A stretch of DNA of 20,639 nucleotides from a virus. Made by a program: the position numbers and the translations under genes. Shown here piece after piece: positions 1 to 8,900 of the stretch. The stretch is from the IMG/VR virus record IMGVR_UViG_3300023174_000746, positions 1-20,639 of that record; one strand, given 5' to 3'. The notes below the pieces were generated by a model. The model was not told the DNA's origin and did not search any database. It was given only the letters and a program-made list of their open reading frames with translations. Position 1 is the stretch's first letter. Each line of letters starts with the position of its first letter.

Positions 1-543
1 AATATTCCCGGCAGTATTATTGTAATTAGGAGTAAAACTTTCTTTACTAAACACTCCCAATAACGTATTTCCAATTTTTAATTTTACTATAGTTTTTGTT
101 GCATCAGCAGTGTCTTTTAGGTCAACAACTTCATACCCAGAGGTGCCTTGTTGTGCTGTATAAATGGGGCCAGCTAGTCTTGTGCCTTGCCCATCATTAA
201 AATATAGTTGTCTTCTTGCACTGTCAATCCATAAATCACCTGGGCTTAACACTGGCTCAATGTTACCAATTTGTGGTCTGTTTGGTTCTTTAAAGACACT
301 GCCATTAAAAATTCTAATTTTTTCTTCGCTAGTGTCATACCAAATTTGACCTGTAATAGGAGCAATTGGTTCTGTTGTGCTGGCAAAATTTTCTAATAAT
401 TTAACAAAATTTTGATTAAATTCTAAGCCATAATTTTGTGTACTTTTACCAACCAAAGTTAAATCTGTGCTGACTTTATCAACACTGTTATCTAAAATAT
501 CTGTTAGTACAGTACCATCGGTTTTAATTATAGTATATGGCAT
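1..543 (-). CDS. Tail-fibre-like virion protein, N-terminal part (runs off window)
   Basis: An open frame starts at an ATG whose first base is 543 and stays open for 181 codons to base 1, so the 3' end is missing. The start overlaps the stop of the upstream fibre gene by one base (TAATG), and GGAAGAA at 548-554 is a suitable ribosome binding site. The protein begins MPYTIIKTDGT and carries, in order, LTLVGK (about 29-34), a VKLLENFAS block (about 47-55), GQIWYD (about 64-69), then a second module with GDLWIDS followed by RRQLYF, and finally an FSKESFTPN block. The same blocks in the same order occur at the N-terminus of the upstream 599-residue protein, so the two are paralogues. In that family this part is likely to attach or trimerise the fibre, with the receptor-binding or collar end distal. 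Role is inferred from the paralogue; the missing C-terminus could hold a different tip. Confidence 0.85.
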   Translation of the reverse strand, partial: MPYTIIKTDGTVLTDILDNSVDKVSTDLTLVGKSTQNYGLEFNQNFVKLLENFASTTEPIAPITGQIWYDTSEEKIRIFNGSVFKEPNRPQIGNIEPVLSPGDLWIDSARRQLYFNDGQGTRLAGPIYTAQQGTSGYEVVDLKDTADATKTIVKLKIGNTLLGVFSKESFTPNYNNTAGNI

Positions 544-2342
544 TACGTTCTTCCAGTGTAAATTATGTAATTCATACCAGCAGGAGCATTAGTTCTTAGA
601 TCGGGAAGATAAAATTTAAAAATTCCATTATCTAAGAAAGGTGTAACACCTAATACATCAACCAAATATTGATATTCGTTTCTAGGTAACGAACGACCAT
701 CACATAAAATATATCCTGAGGGAATTGTAGAAATATTTGGCCATACTATAATAGAACCTAGTTGTATTGTGGCCCTACTGAATGAGCTGAGTACCTGAGC
801 TCCGGTTAACTTAACTAGTTGTTGGGTATTGTCTTCAGGATTATTATTTAATTTTCTACTAACTAATAGTAGATCCGTAGTAAGTAAAGATAAATTAGCA
901 GGACTAGGTTTTGTAAATATAATTTGAGAATTTAAAGTAGCTACTAGAGTGCCTGCTAAATTTTGTAGACTATCGCCCACAATTACAGTTTCAGCATTAA
1001 TATCACTCGATGTCATAGTAATACTAACACCGTCTTTTATATATTTCGCAGAATCTGCCACCCCAGTTAAAGAACCTCGAAAATTTGTTGCCCATATAGT
1101 ATTAAATTTTAAGGATGTAGACCCTATATCATTCATACTGTCATTCATCGGCAATAACACCGGGCCTGATGTTTTTTCTAAGAAAAGTTGGCCCTGAATT
1201 ATAGTATTATCACTTAATATACTAGTGCCGTCTACAGATAAATTACCACCAACAACCAATGATTTATCAATCCATGCTCCGCCAAGTGTTTTAAAACTCG
1301 GTACATCTGGATTTATTACATCGTTATCATTGGTTCCTGTAATTATTACAGAAGAATCTGTTTTAATATTGCCTGCTACATCCAATGCTTCGTCTGAAGC
1401 TGTTTTGTTTATGCCTACTCTTCCTATGGCATCTAGGGTCATGACTGACTTACTTTGACCGCTATCAAATAACTTGAAAGTTATTCTTGACCCAGAAGTT
1501 TTATTATAAATTACAGAAGTATTAGTTGTTGGTTCGATTCCTATGCTCAAAGACAAATCTGATCCGATGCTTAGACCATTATTATTTCTAACATTAAATC
1601 CTTGATTAGTTGTGCTTACAACGTCAGATCTTAAAAAATTAATCGCGTCTACTGTGGCATCTCCTATTATCAGAGATTCTGCTTTTTCGCTAACGCCCCA
1701 AAATTTGTTTATTTTTGTTGCTGTTTGAAATTTTGTCGAACTTAAGGTGATACCTTGTTTAATTAAAGCAAATCCGTCAATCACAGATTTAGGAATAAAT
1801 TCTCTATCACTAAGTATAGCTACTCTATTATTTTTAACAAATAAAGTTAATATTGCTCTGGGAATATTACCCACAGCATCTATAATTGTTTCAACTTCGG
1901 CTGTAGTTTTATCCCCTGTTTGATATTTGGGTCCTACTAATGTCCAATTACGTTCATTGAAAATATATAACTGTTGTTTAGTAGTGTCCACATAGAGATC
2001 ACCGAGTTTAAAAGGAAGACTCGGTGAAATAGGAGGAGGATCGCCTACTCCTTTTTTTATTACGCCTAATGGTGCCCAATTTGTTCCATCAAATACTTTT
2101 AGTCCTTTTTCTATAGAACCTTCTGATAAATTATACCATAATTGACCTTCGATTGGAGTTGTCGGCGGTGTAGAATTTGCAAAGTTTTCTAGTAGATGTA
2201 GAAAATTTTCTCCTATAATACCGCTGTAACTTTGATTATAGTTTTTACCTATAAATGTCAAACTGGTTTCCTGATTCAAATCTCCGTCAACGACTGAGAT
2301 CGGTTCTTTGGAAGTATCAGAATATTGAATATTATAAGGCAT
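543..2342 (-). CDS. Tail fibre protein with C-terminal phage tail-collar domain
   Basis: This 599-residue protein looks like a tail or short-tail-fibre component. The N-terminus (about 1-145) has two copies of a W/Y-D module: GQLWYN...LKVFDGTNWAPLG, then GDLYVDTTKQQLYIF...NWTLVGP. A middle part (about 150-520) is beta-rich and fibrous, with IGRVGINKTASDEALDVAGN near 305-325 and IGSTSLKFNTIWATNF near 407-422, a segment style common in trimeric phage fibres. The C-terminus (about 526-599) resembles the phage tail-collar domain: LGSIIVWP, IPSGYILCDGRSLP, then FYLPDLR. The start lies one base after the preceding stop (TGATATG), with GGGAACC upstream as a weak ribosome site, so translation is probably coupled. 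It most likely forms trimers at the baseplate and may bind host surface. T4 gp12 also carries a collar domain, but I do not claim orthology. The downstream partial gene is a paralogue. Confidence 0.85.
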   Translation of the reverse strand: MPYNIQYSDTSKEPISVVDGDLNQETSLTFIGKNYNQSYSGIIGENFLHLLENFANSTPPTTPIEGQLWYNLSEGSIEKGLKVFDGTNWAPLGVIKKGVGDPPPISPSLPFKLGDLYVDTTKQQLYIFNERNWTLVGPKYQTGDKTTAEVETIIDAVGNIPRAILTLFVKNNRVAILSDREFIPKSVIDGFALIKQGITLSSTKFQTATKINKFWGVSEKAESLIIGDATVDAINFLRSDVVSTTNQGFNVRNNNGLSIGSDLSLSIGIEPTTNTSVIYNKTSGSRITFKLFDSGQSKSVMTLDAIGRVGINKTASDEALDVAGNIKTDSSVIITGTNDNDVINPDVPSFKTLGGAWIDKSLVVGGNLSVDGTSILSDNTIIQGQLFLEKTSGPVLLPMNDSMNDIGSTSLKFNTIWATNFRGSLTGVADSAKYIKDGVSITMTSSDINAETVIVGDSLQNLAGTLVATLNSQIIFTKPSPANLSLLTTDLLLVSRKLNNNPEDNTQQLVKLTGAQVLSSFSRATIQLGSIIVWPNISTIPSGYILCDGRSLPRNEYQYLVDVLGVTPFLDNGIFKFYLPDLRTNAPAGMNYIIYTGRT

Positions 2343-2343
2343 A

Positions 2344-2952
2344 TCAGGTTCCCATTAACCCAGTTAAACTTTGTATTCTAACTGTGTAATCTATTTGAAT
2401 AAGTCTATTCAAACTTTTTTGTACTGGATGAAATACCACGTGGGTTAGTAATCTACTTTGAGTTGTTTCACTGTACGATTTTAATCCTAATTCATCAAAT
2501 ACATATTGAGCTTCGTTGTTAGTTGTATTATCAAATGCTTCTTGCCCACTAGGCTCGCCATAATCCAGTAAACAAGTAATAAACACGTCAGTATAATTAG
2601 TACCTGTAACGTGCCTAGTTTCTATATAATTTCTTACAGGATCTTTATTGTTTACGCTTTGATCATCTACAACTTTAGAATATGTAGGGTTATATAAATC
2701 AGCATTAATACCAGTAGTATTTGGCGTCAAATATGTAATAATTCCTGTGGGGTCTACTGCTGTGCCTCCGTTGCCAAAGGCCATTTCATAGATATATCCC
2801 TGGCTAGAATTAGCTATACTTTTGGCCAAAGCTACACTCATATTTTCATAATGTATAGCGTTACGTTTATTGATGTAGACTTCTTTGGAACTTGGGTCCC
2901 AAATCTTAATATGTCCTTCTATATGTATTCCGCTAAAATCTTTGTTTTGCAT
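2344..2952 (-). CDS. Conserved virion structural protein of T4-like phages (baseplate/tail associated)
   Basis: A 202-residue protein without signal peptide or membrane segment. Visible motifs are IHIEGHIKIWD (about 9-19), KRNAIHYENMSVALAKSIA (about 29-47), EMAFGNGGT (about 56-64), a LYNPTYSKVVDD block, TDVFITCLLDYGEPSGQ, then YVFDELGLKSYSE and LLTHVVFHPVQKSLNRLIQI in the last third. From memory, the FDELGL plus LTHVVFHP combination is typical of small structural proteins encoded beside baseplate and fibre genes in large marine myoviruses; that is recognition, not a search result. It lies between the giant protein (27-base gap) and the collar-domain fibre (1-base gap), so a role as connector between baseplate and fibre or as a small wedge protein is plausible. 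No specific T4 gene can be assigned. The ATG at 2952 is preceded by a weak purine-rich stretch (TAGAGA) and a late-promoter-like word. Confidence 0.8.
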   Translation of the reverse strand: MQNKDFSGIHIEGHIKIWDPSSKEVYINKRNAIHYENMSVALAKSIANSSQGYIYEMAFGNGGTAVDPTGIITYLTPNTTGINADLYNPTYSKVVDDQSVNNKDPVRNYIETRHVTGTNYTDVFITCLLDYGEPSGQEAFDNTTNNEAQYVFDELGLKSYSETTQSRLLTHVVFHPVQKSLNRLIQIDYTVRIQSLTGLMGT

Positions 2953-2971
2953 GATTATTTCTCTATCAAAA

Positions 2972-2979
2972 TATTTATT
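2972..2979 (-). promoter_or_regulatory. Possible T4-type late promoter (AATAAATA) upstream of the 202-residue virion gene
   Basis: The minus strand reads AATAAATA, one mismatch from TATAAATA, in the 27-base gap after the giant gene and 19 bases before the next ATG. That spacing is nearly the same as for the promoter before gp6. It would let the small virion protein and fibres be made independently of the 12.7-kb message. The composition of the DNA makes chance matches common, so this is tentative. Confidence 0.35.
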
Positions 2980-5900
2980 TTATCCGTTATCTAGTTTTCT
3001 TGGGTTAGTTTTCAAGAAATATGCTACTTCATTCGTCGAATCAGCTAGGTTTTTTCCCGGGTCATTCCATGGCGTAAGAACTTTTCTAACAACCTGTATT
3101 CTTATTCCCGGTACATCTGGTATATTCTCTAATCTTACATTTGTTGTCATGTTATCTACAGTAAAATCTGCAGGGTATTCAATATCACCCTCGGGGCTTT
3201 CTGGATGAATTTCGTCACGGTGCAGTACGTATGGATCCTTTCTTTGTCTAATGCCGCCAACAAATACTTCAATCCCGTCCTTTTTCGGTATGTATGGCAA
3301 TTCTATTAAATGTGTACTGTCCAATAAAGCATCGGGATATTCTTCTGGCGGCCATACTGTAATTTCTTCTCTATCCCGATACGGTATAGCTTCATTTCCA
3401 CTGATATCGAATACTTTTTCGTTTATTACATGAACGTTTGCTATACCAGTACCCCATGTTCCTCTTCGAAGCTGACTCAATGTATTTCCATTTTTAATAA
3501 AATATTCTATTCTTTCTCCATTTACATAGATAACGCCCGGAATATTTGATTCAATTAAAGGGTTGTTTAATGTAGTACCATCTTCAACTATTATTTCTTT
3601 ATCGAAATACTGTAAATTCTCTGCCAAAATAGTAGTTCTATTTTTACTAATTCTTCTATAATGAACTCTATTTAACATATCTTTGAATTGCATAAAGGCA
3701 ATATTGTCTCTTACTATGTTATTAGAAAAAGTTAAAATTGAAAATTTATCTGATTCTAAAGGAAGTAAGTTGACTATAATTTCTGTTTTGTCTTCTGATA
3801 GTACATAATCTATATTAGGTGTTAATAGAATTTTATTTTTAATGACCCAAGCATAATTAGTATCGATAATAGGTCTACCAAGTTTAAAGATTCCAGCATT
3901 AACTCTAACAGCATCTACATAATATATACTATTTTGATATCGATCTACTGTATGGTAAACTCTGTAGTCTGTTCTTTGAATATCTAAAATATCATGATTA
4001 AACATAGAAATAATTTCTATTTTGGTGCCATTTGGGAATTGATTCTTAAATTCAATGTAATTTACACGATTTTCAGTACCTATCATATATTCGGTATATT
4101 TTGTTATAGTAACCAATAGTTTGGCATTTTCTATATAAAAATTATCTTGAACTATGATTTTTGAATTTAATAAATCTAATTTATATCCATTTGCTAGAAA
4201 CACTTGTACATCATTAATATAAACTTTAAAATCTGTTACAGCATATTGATTAATATCAGATTTGCCCAATGGAATATCATATTCATATACAAAATCTTTT
4301 AATATAAAATAAAACGAGTCAACGGAATTTAATATTTCATTACCTACTTTAACAATAGCATTATATTCTAACGGTAAAAGATTACCAATAGGATTGATTA
4401 AATTATATCTAGAAATATCTTCATTATATGTAATTGTTTCTCTAGAAACAATACTGGTTGTTCTAGACGAATTACCAAATATTAGATAATTTATTATTTG
4501 TCCAGGGTTCAGATCGAATGTAAATCTTAATCCCACTTTATTGTTTATTTTGAATAAACTATAGTTTTGAACTTCGCCTGATATTAATACTAGTAAACTT
4601 ATACCTTCTTCCCAAGGATAATCTGTTATTATTTCATTAGTTTTGTTTTCTACGATTTTATAATTATTATCTAAAACATCTACACCATTAAACCCTAAAC
4701 TAATAATAGAAATATATTTGTTCGCAGCCGGTGTTTGAGATAATGTTACCAATGAATTGTCAAAGTCTATAATATAATCAACATCTGGCTGTAGTATAAT
4801 CGTGTCTAACTTTACTATAACAGCAGACTTACTATTAGGATACTGCCCTATTTTAAATTCGCTATTAACACCGTCTGTCAAGTAATTCTCACAAAGTATA
4901 TCACTAGACCCAGAAAGATTACTATCAATTACTTTTATAACTAATGTATCTACTAGATGTCCCGGCAGCATTTCCTCTGGTGCGGGGCTAGTTGTTGGAC
5001 TGACAAATCTGTCACCATCGACAATAATATCTTCTGCTGTTAATCCAGTAGCAGAAGTATATGCTATATTACCACCTTGCAATAATGTATCGTATATTTT
5101 ATTGTCATTCTGTATAGGATCCCACCCTTTGTCGCCCCAAGTATTATTATCACTATCCCATGCTGTGGGTTGGGCGAAATTTATACCAACTATACTGACA
5201 CCGCCGTAATCTATTCCGCTCATTAATTGAGCAAAATCTTTACCTATCATACCGGATTCTGGGTCATAATAATGTTTAATTCTATCCAATGCCGAGTGAT
5301 GGTAAAAATCTTTTTCGTATGTTACTGTTATGATAGTGCCTGTAGCAGGGGGTTGAAGGAATGTTATTTGGCCATAATAAACCGTATAATCTTTTTCTTT
5401 TGATGTTGTTTTAATTATAGTATAGTTTTCACTAATTACATCAATAGTTCTTTCATCAATAGTAAATTGTACTAGAATTTTTTTATATTCAGTATTAGGA
5501 CTATACATTAAATCAAAAGTAATTTTGGCATCATCACCATTAAAAATATCTATTTGTTTCAGTGGTAGTATTTGATCTAATGTTTTTTTAGTGTAACGAT
5601 CAAATTTTAATGCTATAAGATTACTTCTAACAAGATCATTTTTTATAATAGCCACTGCTTGTGCTTGAGTACCCCCAACACTCAAATGTCCTTCTATTAT
5701 AATTTCAGGTGCTTTTAAATATCCGGCACCTTGATCTAATATTTCAATTTTTGCCACGTGATTTTTGGCTATAAATGCTCTAGCTCGAGCTGGTCTTGTA
5801 CAATTTCCTATAATTTTTATCAAAGGTCTGGAAGTATATCCTTTACCTGGATTCGAAATAACTATATCTTTTATACTAAATCCTATGTTATCACGCCATA

Positions 5901-8900
5901 AACTCCACGGATATTCGTTTACAATATTATCATAATAATATAGCTCATCATCATTAATTTTGGTAGCAATTGCTTCTATGGTGCCATTACTAATATATGA
6001 CGGTAAGTCGAAATCAGTTACCATACTTTGAGTGTTTTCCATGTTATTATAAACACTGACAAATTCTCTAATTTTGGTACGATAGGGTTTAACTTCAGAA
6101 ATATAGTTTTCAAAATCTTCTAAATTGTCATTACTATATGTTATTTTTTGTTTTAGTTTACCTACATTATGTAATGCCTTGACAAAACTAGATTTAAAAA
6201 TCCAATCCAAGTATGGCTGTTCTTGTAATGCATATTTGATGCTAAGGAAAAATAAATTCAAATATAATATTCTTCGATCATCTATCAAAATTCTATCTTT
6301 CAAACTGTTTAAAATTATGCGTAGTTCAGTGGTCCCAGCATTATCAAATTTATTAGAATCATATAAGCCACTATCATATCCTAATTTATTTTTAACAAAA
6401 TTATAAAAATTAGTTGATATCTGAATAGATCCGTTTTGCCTTCCTACTACTTTATAACTTTGTGTATAATCAATAGACTCAACATTGGAATATTTTACCA
6501 ATAACATCCATCCTGAATTGCCTACATTATTGACCTTTACTGTTTGGCCTATTTTGCTATCATGAGTAAAGAGTTGATAAGTGCCATCTACTACATGATC
6601 AATTTTACTATATTGATCATATGTATGTTCTCTACCGGTTACTGGGTCTATATAGGATCCATACCAATCGATATAATTCCAAAAAGCAGTAACATCATAT
6701 TCTTGAATCTTTACTTTGCTCCATATTTCACCAACAGGATCATAAGCATAAATGGCCCAATTACCAAAAATTGTACTATCACTTCTTACTAATACACTTA
6801 AAGGCCTTAGTGATAAACTAGTAGTGCCGATATCATATCCTTTACCACCGTTTATAATTTTAATAGAAGATATGCCTCCATTAGTAGTTAACGTTGTTTT
6901 AACTTCTGCTGATTGCCCGGATCCTGATATACTTACAGGGGGAGAATTTTTATATCCGTACCCAACAACATCTACATTAATGGATATAATAGTACCATTT
7001 TCTATTTTAACTGATAATACAGGCTTTTTAAATAGATTTACATTAATAAATCTTAATTCACTTTCGGTGTCGATTACATAGTCATACACTCCAGAAAGAG
7101 CTGTAGGAGGTAAATCTTTCTTTAGTAAATCAGTTAAATCTAGATTATCTATTTGAATTGTTTTAAATTCACTATTAATTCTTTCAATTATTTGTTTAAC
7201 AGCTTCTAATCTATTGACGAACATACTTTGACGCGGGTTTGATTCTACACCATATCTTTGTTTTGGTGCTAATGTAAGATCTGGCACCATTTTACCATTG
7301 CTGTCAAACCCTACTAAACTGTCAATCCATTTCTTTTCAATATGTTTAGGGATTTCAGTTTTTTCATTTTCACTAATAATTTTCCATTGACTATGAATGT
7401 TTATATCATGTTGTGGAATATTCCAATATTGAATAGCTAATACTATGTCACGATCTGTTAAAACATCTTTAACATTAGTTAAACTAAAACTATTTGTATT
7501 AGTAAATTCGATAAACTTTAAAGCTGCACCTTTTGGATTGCTAATAATATTAGCAATGTCAGCAGCTGAATTAGTTCTGCCTATTACTGTTGGCACTGTA
7601 GATTTATTTTTTACCCAATAATAGTATGTGGAACTAAACGTTTTAGCTACAGTATCATATTTTCTTTTAATACTATAAACATCGTCGCCATATAAGCTTT
7701 TTCCACTAATGCCTTTTGCAATTCCCTGTTCAGTGTCGGCAATTTTATCCCATTCGGAAGGAGTATATTTAGAAGAAACCCATTCATAGACATCGATACT
7801 AGCTGTATTATATAAAGTATTCCAAACAGTATTTTTATAAACAATATCGCTTAAATGTGCATCTAAAAATTTAGCTCTACGTAAATCCCACCATAAGGTG
7901 CCCACTTCTGCATCTACCCAGGCCATGCCATCGTCCACGATTACTTCTATTTCTGATGCAGCAGAACGGAAGGAATATGTAGCAGGATCATAATAAGTTT
8001 TAAACTTAATTTGTTCTTCGGCAATACCTGATATTTTTCCTTGGGTCGGATCTATAATATCCAAGTAGGTGACTAATTCATTTGTTCTTTTATTATATAA
8101 AAAGATTTTTTTGAATACGCTTAAATCTATCTTGGCTGTTTCTTCTTGAACAATTGCCCAACTATAAGTGTCAGCTTTTCTTTTATGTGTATAAACAGTT
8201 CCACTATTTTCTAAAGGAGCAGAAATTACTATGCTATTATCTGATGCATCTACAACATATCCATATTGTTGTGCTTGTGCTTGATCATTAGCCACATCTA
8301 GGCTTTCAGAAAATATAAATTTAGTATCATAGATGTCATAAACATCTACTCTGCCCGAGTCTATAACGGTGCTATCATCGTAATTTACTAAATGTCCTTT
8401 AGAAGCATCACCTAAAGAATTAAAAATTATCAATGTTTTTTCATTATTAACAAATTTAGTATATTTGCCAAATATTTCATTAGTATCAGTTACCTTATTT
8501 CTATCGATTAATGTTTGTAATAATTGATAATTTTTGTAAATGCTTACTGCTTGATCTGAAGATATAGCCAAGTAAGTTGCATTTTTTGATAATGAAATTT
8601 CTTTTCCAAAATGTGTTAAATTTAAATTTTCTATTTGATAAACCATTGACTGATCTTTATCAAACTGATCGCCTGTTCTTTGAAAGATTAAAACTTTACC
8701 GTGTTGACCATGAGTTAATGATATAGAAATTGCCAGTGTTTTGGCTTTTTGATCAATATCAAATTCATAGGCAAATGGTTGATTTTCACAATCTACGTCA
8801 TTTGGGGTTATAGTATCAAGACATTGCCAAACATTTGTAGAATCTTCAACAAGTTTATAATAGTAAATTATACCAGAAATATTCAGACCATTAGTACTGC

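Noticed and set aside
949-1458. Plus-strand open frames of 82 and 77 codons opposite the collar-domain fibre
   Set aside because: Antisense to the fibrous region with recognisable fibre motifs; the translations look like complement-strand shadows.
2885-3208. Plus-strand open frame of 107 codons across the junction of the giant and 202-residue genes
   Set aside because: It overlaps coding sequence of two well-supported minus-strand genes and has no recognisable domain.
6125-6406. Plus-strand open frame of 93 codons
   Set aside because: Antisense to the conserved YLDWIFKSSFV/EVKPYRTK segment of the giant protein; no recognisable motif.
6544-7081. Two overlapping plus-strand open frames (6544-6792 and 6752-7081)
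   Set aside because: They lie wholly opposite the giant protein, which shows clear family motifs and GxGY repeats here. Their translations are low-complexity hydrophobic shadows.
7647-7844. Minus-strand 65-codon open frame within the giant gene
   Set aside because: It is in a different frame from the giant protein, fully contained in it, and has no recognisable content.
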